Shown: positions 26,754 through 36,356 of the stretch, in pieces | Numbering within the stretch: the first letter of the stretch is position 1 | Layout of the letters: each line of letters opens with the position of its first letter | Origin: Pseudomonadota bacterium | Lineage (GTDB): Bacteria; Pseudomonadota; Gammaproteobacteria; Steroidobacterales; Steroidobacteraceae | Reading direction: 5' to 3' | Assembly (NCBI GenBank): GCA_021779535.1 | Contig: JAJYAM010000020.1 | Location: forward strand, 1-37,929 | DNA length: 37,929 bases | Program-made: the position numbers and the translations under genes | Notes under the pieces: generated by a model | Databases searched by the model: none | What the model was told of the DNA's origin: nothing | What the model saw: the letters and a program-made list of their open reading frames with translations, nothing else

Positions 26754-27548
26754 TCAAAGACCGAGCACGTCCTGCATCCGATAAAGCCCCGGTGCGCGCC
26801 CGACGATCCAGCTCGCCGCTCGCAGCGCACCGCGGGCGAAGATCATCCGATCGGTCGCGCGGTGGGTGAGCTCGATCCGCTCCCCGTCCCCCGCGAACAG
26901 CACCGTGTGCTCCCCGACGATATCGCCGCCGCGCACCACCGCGAAACCGATCGCGCCGTCGGGCCGCGGCCCCGGATCGCCATGCCGCTCGTAGAGGGCG
27001 TGCTCGGCGAGGCGCTCGCCCCTCGCCGCCGCGATCGCCTCGCCGAGCCGCAGCGCGGTACCCGACGGCGCGTCGCGCTTCGCCCGGTGATGGGCTTCGA
27101 GGATCTCGACGTCGAACGCTTGGCCGAGGCCGCGCACCGCGAGCACCGCGAGCCGCTCGAGCAGGTTCACGCCGATGCTGGTGTTCGGCGCGACGAGCAC
27201 GGCGACCCGCGCCGCCGCCTCGCGCAGCGCCTCCAGGGCGCGCGGCTCGAGGCCGGTCGTACCGACGACGAGCGGCACGCCCGCCGCCGCGCAGGCGGCC
27301 GCATGGTCGGACACCGCCGCCGCCGCGCTGAAATCGAGTGCGACCGACGCGCCGCGCAGCGCCGCCGCCGCATCGGCGCTCACCCGGATCCCGCACGCGG
27401 ATCCGTCGAGCACCGCGTCGCGGCCGAGGCTCGCGCTGCCGGCGGACGCGACCGCGCCGGAAACCGCGAATTCGCCCCCCTCGCGCACGGCCCGCAGCAC
27501 CGCCTGGCCCATGCGCCCGGTGACGCCGAACACGGTCAGTCGGTGCAT
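26754..27548 (-). CDS. dapB: 4-hydroxy-tetrahydrodipicolinate reductase
   Basis: DapB reduces 4-hydroxy-tetrahydrodipicolinate with NAD(P)H in the lysine and diaminopimelate pathway. The nucleotide-binding loop is [16 protein letters not shown] at the N-terminus. The catalytic signature [22 protein letters not shown] (His and Lys) lies near residue 150. The C-terminal [20 protein letters not shown] is typical. The 264-residue length fits. It starts 9 bp after dnaJ ends, so it is probably the last gene of a dnaK-dnaJ-dapB transcript, giving a biosynthetic gene partial heat-shock control. Confidence 0.97.
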   Translation of the reverse strand: MHRLTVFGVTGRMGQAVLRAVREGGEFAVSGAVASAGSASLGRDAVLDGSACGIRVSADAAAALRGASVALDFSAAAAVSDHAAACAAAGVPLVVGTTGLEPRALEALREAAARVAVLVAPNTSIGVNLLERLAVLAVRGLGQAFDVEILEAHHRAKRDAPSGTALRLGEAIAAARGERLAEHALYERHGDPGPRPDGAIGFAVVRGGDIVGEHTVLFAGDGERIELTHRATDRMIFARGALRAASWIVGRAPGLYRMQDVLGL

Positions 27549-27557
27549 CGCCCGCGC

Positions 27558-28688
27558 CTAGTGAAGCGCACCGGTGAAGAACTTCTTCACCCCGTCGAAG
27601 AACGACTTCTCGCGCGGCTTCTGACTCCCGTGTTGCAAGGAAGCCTCGAAGCGGCGCAACAAGTCCTTCTGCTCGTGGTTCAGATCGACCGGCGTCTCGA
27701 TGACCACGCGGCAATACAGGTCTCCGGTCGCTCCCCCGCGCACCGGCGCGACGCCCTTCGCGCGCAGCCGGAACACGCGCCCGGACTGCGTTTCCGCGGG
27801 AATCTTCAGCACGACGTCCGAATCGAGCGTCGGCACGCTGACCGATCCGCCGAGCGCCGCCGTCGTGAAGCTGATCGGCACCTCGCAGGACAGGTTGCTG
27901 CCGTCGCGCTGGAAGATCGGATGCTCGCGGACCTGGATCTCGACGTACAGGTCGCCCGTGGGACCGCCGTTGCGTCCCGCCTCACCCTCGCCGCTCAGGC
28001 GAATCCGGTCGCCCGTATCGACCCCCGCCGGGATCTTCACCGCGAGCGCCTTCTCCTCGCGGATCCGTCCCTGGCCGAGGCAGCTGTCGCAGGGATTCGT
28101 GACGATCTTGCCGCGCCCTTTGCAGCGCGGACACGGCTGCTGGATCGTGAACATCGACTGCTGCACGCGCACCTGGCCGTGGCCGCCGCAGGTATCGCAG
28201 GTCTTCGGCTGGGACCCCTTGGCCGCCCCGCTGCCACCGCAGCTGCGGCACTCGACGAGCGCCGGGACCCGGATCGTCGTCTCCGTCCCGAAGACGGCCT
28301 GCTCCAGGTCCAGCTCGAGTTCGTAGCGCAGATCCGCGCCGCGAAAGACCTGCGAGCGGCCGCGCTGGCCGCCCGAGAAGATGTCGCCGAACATCTCGCC
28401 GAAGATGTCGCCGAACACGTCGCCCATGCCGCCGAAGCCGCCCCCCGCGCCGCCGCGTCCCGACTGCAAGCCCGCGTGGCCGTACTGGTCGTACGCCGCT
28501 CTCTTCTGCGGATCGGCGAGGACCTCGTACGCTTCCTTCGCCTCCTTGAATCGATGCTCGGCCTGCGGATCGTTCGGATTGCGATCCGGGTGAAACTTCA
28601 TCGCGAGGCGCCGATAGGCCTTCTTGATCTCGGCCTCGGTCGCGGTCCGCGATACCTCGAGGACTTGGTAGTAATCCTGCTTCGCCAT
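27558..28688 (-). CDS. dnaJ: Chaperone DnaJ (Hsp40)
   Basis: DnaJ delivers unfolded clients to DnaK and stimulates its ATPase. It has the J domain with the HPD motif in [16 protein letters not shown] (about residues 25-40), a Gly/Phe region ([21 protein letters not shown]) and four CXXCXGXG-type zinc repeats: [24 protein letters not shown] and [10 protein letters not shown]-terminal substrate domain follows. The 376-residue length matches the family. I chose ATG 28688 ([12 protein letters not shown]) over the GTG one codon earlier. dnaK lies upstream with a hairpin between. Confidence 0.97.
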   Translation of the reverse strand: MAKQDYYQVLEVSRTATEAEIKKAYRRLAMKFHPDRNPNDPQAEHRFKEAKEAYEVLADPQKRAAYDQYGHAGLQSGRGGAGGGFGGMGDVFGDIFGEMFGDIFSGGQRGRSQVFRGADLRYELELDLEQAVFGTETTIRVPALVECRSCGGSGAAKGSQPKTCDTCGGHGQVRVQQSMFTIQQPCPRCKGRGKIVTNPCDSCLGQGRIREEKALAVKIPAGVDTGDRIRLSGEGEAGRNGGPTGDLYVEIQVREHPIFQRDGSNLSCEVPISFTTAALGGSVSVPTLDSDVVLKIPAETQSGRVFRLRAKGVAPVRGGATGDLYCRVVIETPVDLNHEQKDLLRRFEASLQHGSQKPREKSFFDGVKKFFTGALH

Positions 28689-28708
28689 CACTCACCCACG
28701 AAAACGGC

Positions 28709-28734
28709 GCCGCCGGCGCGCATGCGCCGGCGGC
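28709..28734 (-). terminator. Strong GC hairpin between dnaK and dnaJ
   Basis: A perfect 10-bp stem (28709-28718 with 28725-28734) closes a 6-nt loop. On the minus strand GCCG and then TTTT (28704-28701) follow, so it resembles a weak intrinsic terminator or mRNA-stabilising stem. Its position after dnaK would give more dnaK than dnaJ mRNA, which is the known need of the system; that effect is inference. Confidence 0.5.
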
Positions 28735-28762
28735 TCACCCGATGCCCGCGTCAAGCGGACCC

Positions 28763-30679
<1,917 letters not shown>

Positions 30680-30717
30680 GGTGTAACCCTCTGAAGAATG
30701 CGGATGTCTGCGGTTCT

Positions 30718-30745
30718 AACTGGGGATTTCGCCGCGGTTTTCAAT
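30718..30745 (-). promoter_or_regulatory. Sigma-32 (heat-shock) type promoter of dnaK
   Basis: On the minus strand ATTGAAA (30739-30745) is followed after 13 bp by CCCCAGTT (30718-30725). The known sigma-32 consensus is CTTGAAA, about 13-14 bp, CCCCATNT. It sits in the grpE-dnaK gap, with initiation predicted near 30712 and a leader of about 33 nt, so dnaK can be induced independently of hrcA-grpE. Confidence 0.75.
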
Positions 30746-30770
30746 CCACGCGCGTCAATCCGGCGCACCG

Positions 30771-31316
30771 TCACGCGCCCGTCCCGGCGTGCCGGCTGAC
30801 GATGACCCGCGCCGGGCGCAGCAGCCGGCCGTTCAGTGCATAGCCCTTTTGAACGACCTCGAGCACCGTGTTCGGCGGTGCCGCATCGCTGTCGCGCGCG
30901 ACCATCGCGTCGTGCCAGGCGGGGTCGAAGGTCCGGCCCGCCGGATCGATCACCTGGATCCCGGCCTTCTCGAACGCGCGATACAGCTGCCGCAAGGTCG
31001 CCTGGATCCCCTCGAGATGGGCGCTCGCGCCGCCCGCGGATGCCGCGCTGGTCGCGGCTTCCAACGCGTCGGCGACGGCCACGAGGTCCTGCGCGAACCG
31101 CTCCACCGCGAACTTGCGCGCATTGTCGAGCTCGCGCTCGGTCCGCTTGCGGAAGTTCTCGAGTTCGGCGACCGAGCGCAGATACTGGTTCCAGTTCTCC
31201 TCGGCCTTCGCCTGGGCGGCGGCGAGCGCGGCGTCGGCCGTGCCCGCGGCCGGCGTCTCGGACGGCGGATCGGCCGGAGCCTGCGCCTCGGATTGCTTGG
31301 GGTCGTTCACGGTCAC
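30771..31316 (-). CDS. grpE: Nucleotide exchange factor GrpE
   Basis: GrpE is the nucleotide exchange factor for DnaK. The acidic, Ala/Pro-rich N-terminus (about 35 residues) precedes the long helix with YLRSVAELENFRKRTERELDNARKFAVERF. The C-terminal beta domain holds FDPAWHDAMVARDSDAAPPNTVLEVVQKGYALNGRLLRPARVIVS, a near-perfect GrpE signature. The 181-residue length is normal. The start is GTG at 31316 with GAGG 5 nt upstream. It follows hrcA by 70 bp, a gap that holds most of a sigma-32-type promoter. Confidence 0.96.
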   Translation of the reverse strand: MTVNDPKQSEAQAPADPPSETPAAGTADAALAAAQAKAEENWNQYLRSVAELENFRKRTERELDNARKFAVERFAQDLVAVADALEAATSAASAGGASAHLEGIQATLRQLYRAFEKAGIQVIDPAGRTFDPAWHDAMVARDSDAAPPNTVLEVVQKGYALNGRLLRPARVIVSRHAGTGA

Positions 31317-31377
31317 CGGTTCCTCGCAGCAGCGTCAAGGGATGGGCGCGCCGACGGGACGCGTCCTTACGCGCCCG

Positions 31378-31405
31378 TCTTGGGGTCTATTTGCGGGAAT
31401 TCAAG
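31378..31405 (-). promoter_or_regulatory. Sigma-32 (heat-shock) type promoter of grpE
   Basis: On the minus strand CTTGAAT (31399-31405), 13 bp, then CCCCAAGA (31378-31385) closely match the sigma-32 consensus. The element straddles the end of hrcA: the -35 lies within its last codons and the hrcA stop (31387-31389) is in the spacer. Initiation is predicted near 31371, about 55 nt before the grpE start. Confidence 0.75.
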
Positions 31406-32454
31406 GCGGAGCCGAGCAGCTTCGCGGTCACGCCGACGATGGGGATCACGCGCTCGTAGGCCATCCGGGTCGGGCCGATGATCCCGAGCACGCCGATGAC
31501 CCGGTTGTCCACCCAATAGGGCGCGGCGACGACGCTGATGTCGTCGAGGATCCGGTAGCCGGACTCCTGGCCGATGAAGATCTGGATCCCCTCGCCATGC
31601 AGGCAGCCGTCGAGCAGGCGCAGGATCGCGTGCTTCTCGTTGAATGCGTCGAACAGGCCGCGCAACCGCCCGACGTTCGACAATTCGGCGAAATCCAGCA
31701 GGTTCGTCTCGCCCGCGATCACGCACTCGACGTTTTGCGGCTCGGGCTGCTCGAACACCTTCTGGGCCATGTGGATCGCGTCGAGCATCACCCGGTTCAT
31801 GTGCTGCTGCGTGTCCTCGAGCTGCGCGACCAGCCGCGAGCGCACCTCGGCGAGGGTGCGGCCGGCGAACGCCTCGTTCAGGTAAGTCGCCGCGCGGCGC
31901 AGCTCCTCGGCCGAGTACTGCCGGTCGAGCTGCACGATCCGGTTCTGCACTTCCCGATCGTTCATCACCATGATCGCGAGCGCCCGCCGGTCCGACAACG
32001 CGATGAACTCGATCTGCGTCAGCGCGACGTAGCTCGGATTGGGCACCGTGACCACGCCGGCCATGTGGGTGACGTTCGAGAGCATCTGCGACGCCGTCTG
32101 CACCAGCGAGCGTCCCGACTCGGCGTCCTTGACCAAGCGCCGCTCGATCCGCTCGACCGCCTCGGATTCCGGCGGCTGCAGCTTCAGCAGCGTGTCGACG
32201 AAGAATCGATAGCCTTTCGGGGTCGGCACCCGCCCGGCCGAGGTGTGCGGCGATGCGACGAAGCCGAGCGCCTCGAGATCCGCCATCACGTTGCGGATCG
32301 TCGCGGACGAGAGGTTCAGGCCCGAATCGCGCGACAAGGTCCGCGATCCGACCGGCTGGCCGTCGCGGATGTAGTTCTCGATCAGCGCCTTCAGCAGGAC
32401 CTGGGCGCGATCGCTCAGCGCTTCCTCGCCTTCCTCAGGGGTGTTTCGGCTCAT
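31387..32454 (-). CDS. hrcA: Heat-inducible transcription repressor HrcA
   Basis: HrcA represses chaperone operons by binding the CIRCE operator, with GroEL modulating its folding. The N-terminal winged helix is clear: VLLKALIENYIRDGQPVGSRTLSRDSGLNLSSATIRNVMADLEALGFV, then SPHTSAGRVPTPKGYRFFVD. The later GAF-like and dimerisation parts include VLGIIGPTRMAYERVIPIV. The 355-residue length fits. I chose ATG 32454 (MSRNTPEEGEE); the upstream frame is open but not HrcA-like. No full CIRCE (TTAGCACTC-N9-GAGTGCTAA) is visible upstream of hrcA, grpE, dnaK or dnaJ, so its targets in this window are unclear. Confidence 0.96.
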   Translation of the reverse strand: MSRNTPEEGEEALSDRAQVLLKALIENYIRDGQPVGSRTLSRDSGLNLSSATIRNVMADLEALGFVASPHTSAGRVPTPKGYRFFVDTLLKLQPPESEAVERIERRLVKDAESGRSLVQTASQMLSNVTHMAGVVTVPNPSYVALTQIEFIALSDRRALAIMVMNDREVQNRIVQLDRQYSAEELRRAATYLNEAFAGRTLAEVRSRLVAQLEDTQQHMNRVMLDAIHMAQKVFEQPEPQNVECVIAGETNLLDFAELSNVGRLRGLFDAFNEKHAILRLLDGCLHGEGIQIFIGQESGYRILDDISVVAAPYWVDNRVIGVLGIIGPTRMAYERVIPIVGVTAKLLGSALNSRK

Positions 32455-32469
32455 GGCTATTGCACTCGA

Positions 32470-32498
32470 ACGTAACGACCACCCCCATCGGAAGTCAA
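32470..32498 (-). promoter_or_regulatory. Candidate hrcA promoter
   Basis: On the minus strand TTGACT (32493-32498, five of six to TTGACA) lies 17 bp from TTACGT (32470-32475), or 18 bp from TACGTT. The -10 is poor. GAGTGCAAT (32459-32467), seven of nine to the right half of CIRCE, lies immediately downstream, but no left half is present. Confidence 0.4.
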
Positions 32499-32578
32499 GC
32501 CCCGGCGATTGGCGGGCGATCGGCGCGCGTTCGGCGCGTGACCGGCACCGCGTCGCCGTGCTACAACGAGGTCCGCTT

Positions 32579-33478
32579 ATGCCGTACCCGTTCCAGTCCG
32601 TCGCGCTCGTTGGCAACGCCCGCGATCCGCGCGTCGCCGACTGCATGGTGAGCCTCGCCGAGCATCTCGACCGGCACGGCGTGCGGCTGCTCGCCGCACC
32701 CGACGTCGGCATCGAGTTCCCGGCGACCCCCGTGGAGCGCTGCTCTTCAGGCGAGTTCGCCGCGCGGGCCGACCTGATCATTGCGATCGGCGGCGACGGC
32801 ACGCTGCTCTACGCGGCGAGCCTCGTCGCCTCGCGGCCGGTCCCGCTGCTCGGGGTGAACCGCGGCCGTCTCGGATTCCTGACCGACGTCAGCGCCGCGA
32901 CGATGCTCGAGGACGTCGATTCGGTCCTCGGGGGCCGCTACGTCGAGGATCGCCGTTCGCTCGCCGCCGCGCGGCTGGAACGCGCCGACGGCACGGCGGC
33001 GAGCGCGCTCGCGCTGAACGACGTGGTCGTGAACAAGCGCGAGACCGGCCATCTGCTGGACTTCGAGACCTCGATCGACGGACGGTTCGTGAACTCGCAC
33101 GGCGGCGACGGGATCGTGATCGCGACCGCGACCGGTTCGACCGCCTACGCGTTGTCCTGCGGCGGGCCGATCGTCGAACCCGATCTCGACGTCTGGGTGC
33201 TCGCGCCGATCAGTCCGCACACCTTGAGTGACCGGCCGATCGTCGTGCGGGCCGGCAGCCGGATCTCGATCCAGCTCACCGAGCGCGCGTCCTCGGCCGC
33301 CCAGGTCACGTGCGACGGCACCGCGATCGGGGATCTGCGTCCCGGCGATCGGCTCACCGTCGAGGGCTCGGCGAGCGCGGTCACGCTGCTGCATCCGCCG
33401 GGCTACGATTATTACCGCCTGCTGCGGTCGAAGCTGCACTGGGGGCGTGGCGGCTTCGACGACGGCCCGCGCGACTGA
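32579..33478 (+). CDS. nadK: NAD kinase
   Basis: NadK phosphorylates NAD to NADP with ATP or polyphosphate. The 299-residue protein has the family motifs: IIAIGGDGTLLYAASL (GGDG), LGVNRGRLGFLTDV, ALNDVVVNKRETGHLLDFE, and GDGIVIATATGSTAYALSCGGPIV near residue 180. I chose ATG 32579 with GAGG about 7 nt upstream; the open frame continues upstream across the hrcA start but lacks similarity. It is divergent from hrcA with 124 bp between, and recN follows 11 bp after its stop. A possible promoter (GTGACC 32538, TACAAC 32562) is too weak to list separately. Confidence 0.97.
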   Translation: MPYPFQSVALVGNARDPRVADCMVSLAEHLDRHGVRLLAAPDVGIEFPATPVERCSSGEFAARADLIIAIGGDGTLLYAASLVASRPVPLLGVNRGRLGFLTDVSAATMLEDVDSVLGGRYVEDRRSLAAARLERADGTAASALALNDVVVNKRETGHLLDFETSIDGRFVNSHGGDGIVIATATGSTAYALSCGGPIVEPDLDVWVLAPISPHTLSDRPIVVRAGSRISIQLTERASSAAQVTCDGTAIGDLRPGDRLTVEGSASAVTLLHPPGYDYYRLLRSKLHWGRGGFDDGPRD

Positions 33479-33489
33479 CGGGAACGCGC

Positions 33490-35199
33490 TTGCTCACGGA
33501 CCTGCATCTGCGCGACTTCGTGATCGTCGAGGAGGCCCATCTCGAGATCGACGCCGGCATGACCGCGCTCACCGGCGAGACCGGCGCCGGCAAGTCGATC
33601 GTCGTCGACGCGTTGGCGATGATCGCGGGCGGGCGCGCGTCCGGCGACGTGGTCCGCGAGGGCGCCGAACGCGCCGAGGTCGCCGCGACCTTCGCCGCGC
33701 TGCCGGCGGCGGCGCTCGCGTGGCTGGAGGAGCAGTCGATCGCCCACGACGGCGAGGTCATCGCCCGCCGCGTGGTGGGCGCGGACGGCCGCTCGCGCGC
33801 TTACCTGAACGGCCAGCCGGTGCCGCTGCAGTCGATGCGGCAGCTCGTCGACCGGCTGATCGACGTGCACGGGCAGCAGGAATTCCAACAGCTCGTCGCG
33901 CGCGACGCCCAGCGCTCGCTGCTCGACGAGCACGCCGCCGCGGGCGCGGTCGCCGCACGCGTGGCCGCGCTCCATGCGGGGTTGCGCGAGGCGCAGCGCG
34001 ACCTCGAGGCGCGCCGGGCCGCGGCCGCGAACGCCGACGCCCGCCGCGAATTGCTGCGCTTCGAGATCGGCGAGCTGCGCGACGCGCTGGCCGGCATCGC
34101 GGACCTCCCGGCGTTGTTCGCCGACCGCAAGCGGATCGCCGACCGCGGCCGGCTCGCGGAAGCCGCCCGCGCGGCGCTCGCGCTCAGCTACGACGGCGAA
34201 GACGGCAGCGCGAACGATCTGGTCGCACGCGCCCAGGCGGCGCTGCGCCCCGCGACCGCGGTGGACCCGGACCTGCACGCGGTCGCCCGGCTGCTGGATT
34301 CCGTCGCGATCGAGCTGCGCGAGGCCGCCGACACGCTGCGCCGCTATCTCGAGGCGCTCGACGTCGATCCCGCGCGGATCGAGGAGATCGAGCGGCGCGC
34401 GGCGGCGCTCGAGGGGCTCGCCCGCAAGCACCGGGTGCGGCCCGAGGAGCTGCCGGCGCGCGCGGCCGGGCTCGCGCGCGAGCTCGACGGCGTCGAGAGC
34501 GCCGTGACCGGCCTCGCGCAGCTCGAAGAGCGCTGCGCGCTGCTCGGCACGCAATACCGCACCGCCGCGGGCGAGCTGAGCGCGGCGCGCCGCGCGGGCG
34601 CGACCGACCTCGCGACGCGTATCAGCGCACTGATGCAGTCGCTCGGGATGCCGGGCGGCCGCTTCGAGATCGCGGTCGCGACGGACCCGGAATCCTGCGC
34701 GGCCCACGGCCAGGACGTGGTGGACTTCCTGGTCGCCGCGAATCCCGGGCAGAGCGCGCGGCCGATCGCCAAAGTAGCGTCCGGCGGCGAGCTGTCGCGG
34801 ATCGGGCTCGCGATCCAGGTGGCGGCCGCGGCCCGCACCCGCACCGCGTGCCTGGTGTTCGACGAGGTCGACACCGGCGTCGGTGGCGCGACCGCCGAGA
34901 TCGTCGGTCGCCAGCTGCGCTCGCTCGCGCTAACCGGTCAGGTGCTGTGCGTGACCCACTTGCCGCAGGTCGCCTCGCAGGCGCACGCGCAGTGGCGGGT
35001 CGAGAAGCAAACGAACGGACGGACGACCCGCGCCCGGATCGAGCGCCTGGACGACGCCGGCCGGGTGGAGGAGATCGCCCGCATGCTCGGCGGCGTCGAC
35101 GTGAGCGCGCAAGCGCGCGCGCATGCGCGGGAAATGCTCGAACGCGGCGCCGCCGCCGCGAACGCGCGACCGGCGAAGCGCTCCCGCCCCGCCCGCTGA
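33490..35199 (+). CDS. recN: DNA repair protein RecN
   Basis: RecN is an SMC-like ATPase that acts early in double-strand-break repair. It has Walker A GETGAGKS near residue 34, long Ala/Arg/Glu-rich helical arms (about 160-370) for the coiled coil, the ABC signature ASGGELSRIGLAIQ, and Walker B ACLVFDEVDTGVGG, followed by VLCVTHLPQVASQA. I chose a TTG start at 33490: it aligns with the family's M-L-x-x-L-x-I-x-x-F pattern (LLTDLHLRDFVIVEEA) and a GGGA motif lies just upstream. The 569-residue length is close to the usual 550-560. It converges on fur with a 4-bp gap. Confidence 0.95.
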   Translation: MLTDLHLRDFVIVEEAHLEIDAGMTALTGETGAGKSIVVDALAMIAGGRASGDVVREGAERAEVAATFAALPAAALAWLEEQSIAHDGEVIARRVVGADGRSRAYLNGQPVPLQSMRQLVDRLIDVHGQQEFQQLVARDAQRSLLDEHAAAGAVAARVAALHAGLREAQRDLEARRAAAANADARRELLRFEIGELRDALAGIADLPALFADRKRIADRGRLAEAARAALALSYDGEDGSANDLVARAQAALRPATAVDPDLHAVARLLDSVAIELREAADTLRRYLEALDVDPARIEEIERRAAALEGLARKHRVRPEELPARAAGLARELDGVESAVTGLAQLEERCALLGTQYRTAAGELSAARRAGATDLATRISALMQSLGMPGGRFEIAVATDPESCAAHGQDVVDFLVAANPGQSARPIAKVASGGELSRIGLAIQVAAAARTRTACLVFDEVDTGVGGATAEIVGRQLRSLALTGQVLCVTHLPQVASQAHAQWRVEKQTNGRTTRARIERLDDAGRVEEIARMLGGVDVSAQARAHAREMLERGAAAANARPAKRSRPAR

Positions 35200-35203
35200 A
35201 GGG

Positions 35204-35662
35204 TCAGCGCTGTTTCTGGTGCGGACAGTTGGGCTTGCGGCAGTGGCCGTAGAGCGTCAGCGAGTGGTCGCGCATCTCGAACCCCAGGCGTTTCGCGACC
35301 GCCTGCTGGCGCTCCTCGATGCCGCCGTCGATGAACTCCTCGACCCGGCCGCAATCGATGCAGAGGATGTGGTCGTGATGGGCGCCGTGGTTGAGCTCGA
35401 AGACCGCGGTGCCGCCCTCGAAATGATGACGGTTGACGAGACCGGCCGCTTCGAACTGGGTCAGCACCCGATACACGGTCGCGAGCCCGATGTCCTGATT
35501 CGCATCGAGCAGCTTCTTGTAGATGTCCTCCGCGCTCATGTGGCGGGGAGAACCGTCCGCGAGGATGTCGAGGATCTTGAGCCTCGGAACCGTGACCTTG
35601 AGGCCCGCGCTGCGCAGTCCGGAAGTCTCTGCCGAGGGATTCGCTTTCCGCCGCTGCGCCAT
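35204..35662 (-). CDS. fur: Ferric uptake regulator Fur
   Basis: Fur is the iron-responsive repressor of iron uptake genes. The N-terminal winged helix includes LKVTVPRLKILDIL and the recognition segment DIGLATVYRVLTQFEAAGLV. The regulatory metal region is NHGAHHDHILCIDCGRVEEF. Structural zinc ligands are CIDC and C-x4-C in GHCRKPNC, as in the enterobacterial protein. The 152-residue length fits. The gene is divergent from bamE, with 60 bp between; a 19-bp dyad there (35685-35703) overlaps the likely -10, suggesting autoregulation. Confidence 0.97.
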   Translation of the reverse strand: MAQRRKANPSAETSGLRSAGLKVTVPRLKILDILADGSPRHMSAEDIYKKLLDANQDIGLATVYRVLTQFEAAGLVNRHHFEGGTAVFELNHGAHHDHILCIDCGRVEEFIDGGIEERQQAVAKRLGFEMRDHSLTLYGHCRKPNCPHQKQR

Positions 35663-35676
35663 GTCGTCTCATCCGG

Positions 35677-35682
35677 TATGAT
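35677..35682 (+). promoter_or_regulatory. Candidate -10 element for bamE
   Basis: TATGAT (five of six to TATAAT) on the plus strand, 40 bp before the bamE start. No good -35 is visible in the preceding bases, which belong to the fur start. The 19-bp dyad begins 3 bp downstream, over the expected transcription start. Confidence 0.4.
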
Positions 35683-35684
35683 CG

Positions 35685-35703
35685 ATGGCTGATTATCAAC
35701 CAT
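35685..35703. promoter_or_regulatory. 19-bp dyad, possible Fur operator between fur and bamE
   Basis: ATGGCTGATTATCAACCAT equals its reverse complement at all but two symmetric positions plus the centre. The core TGATTATCA resembles the centre of the Fur box. On the minus strand it contains GATAAT (35692-35697), a good -10 for fur. The flanks do not match the Fur consensus, so another regulator is possible. Confidence 0.45.
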
Positions 35704-35722
35704 TTGCGGATCGCATACCACC

Positions 35723-36094
35723 TTGAAGAGACATCTCGTTCGAGCCGCCATCGCCGCCTGCCTGCTGTCGCTGACGACGGCCTGCGTCTATCGGATCAAC
35801 ATCCAGCAAGGCAACTACCTCGACCAGGCGGCCGTGAATCAGGTCAAGCCCGGCATGACCCGCAGCCAGGTGCGCTACCTGCTCGGCACGCCGCTCGCAT
35901 CGAACCCGTTCGACCACACGCGCTGGGACTACGTCTATTACTTCAAGGTCGGCCACAGCGAGCACGTCGACGAACGGCGGGTGACGGTGTTCTTCGACGG
36001 CGACAAGGTCACCCGGATCATCAAACCGCCGGACGCCCTCGCCGCCGCGCAAGAGCGGCGGCTCGCGAAGATCAAGAACGGACGGATCTACTAG
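35723..36094 (+). CDS. bamE: Outer membrane protein assembly factor BamE (SmpA/OmlA)
   Basis: BamE is a lipoprotein of the BAM complex that inserts beta-barrel proteins in the outer membrane. The N-terminus is a lipoprotein signal (KRHLVRAAIAACLLSLTTAC) with the lipid-modified Cys at residue 21. The SmpA/OmlA fold follows: NIQQGNYLDQAAVNQVKPGM, RYLLGTPLASNPFDHTRWDYVYYF, and VTVFFDGDKVTRI. The 123-residue length is close to the family's. The start is TTG at 35723 since no in-frame ATG precedes the signal peptide; the ribosome binding site is weak. The last 23 bp overlap the convergent rnfH gene. Confidence 0.92.
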   Translation: MKRHLVRAAIAACLLSLTTACVYRINIQQGNYLDQAAVNQVKPGMTRSQVRYLLGTPLASNPFDHTRWDYVYYFKVGHSEHVDERRVTVFFDGDKVTRIIKPPDALAAAQERRLAKIKNGRIY

Positions 36095-36356
36095 CGGCCG
36101 CCGCGCGTCGCCGGCGCGCGCTCTTCGGATCCTCGCGCAAGGGACGGTAGATCTCGACGCGATCGCCGTCGCGCAGCGGCGCATCGACGCGGGCGATCCT
36201 CCCGAACACGCCCACCGCGGCGGCAAAGTCCACGCCGGCGAACGCCGGGTCGAGCATCGCCCGCGCGAGCGCGTCGCCGACGGTCGCGGGCGGGTCGATC
36301 GAATAGGATTTCGAGATCGCGTGGCGCGTGCCGGCCGCCACCACCTCGATCAGCAT
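36072..36356 (-). CDS. rnfH: RnfH family protein (RatB-like)
   Basis: This 94-residue protein has the ubiquitin-like beta-grasp pattern of the RnfH/UPF0125 family: IEVVAAGTRHAISKSYSI, VGVFGRIARVDAPLRDGDRVEIYRPLREDPKSARRRRA. The family sits next to ratA in gammaproteobacteria and is often called RatB; its role is not firmly established. The start ATG 36356 overlaps the end of ratA by 7 bp, so the pair is translated together. The basic, Ala/Arg/Ser-rich tail runs antisense into the bamE 3' end. Confidence 0.9.
   Translation of the reverse strand: MLIEVVAAGTRHAISKSYSIDPPATVGDALARAMLDPAFAGVDFAAAVGVFGRIARVDAPLRDGDRVEIYRPLREDPKSARRRRAAAASRSVRS

Noticed and set aside
32455-32500. A CIRCE operator in front of hrcA
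   Set aside because: Only one half-site (GAGTGCAAT on the minus strand) is present; the sequence 9 bp before it does not match TTAGCACTC.
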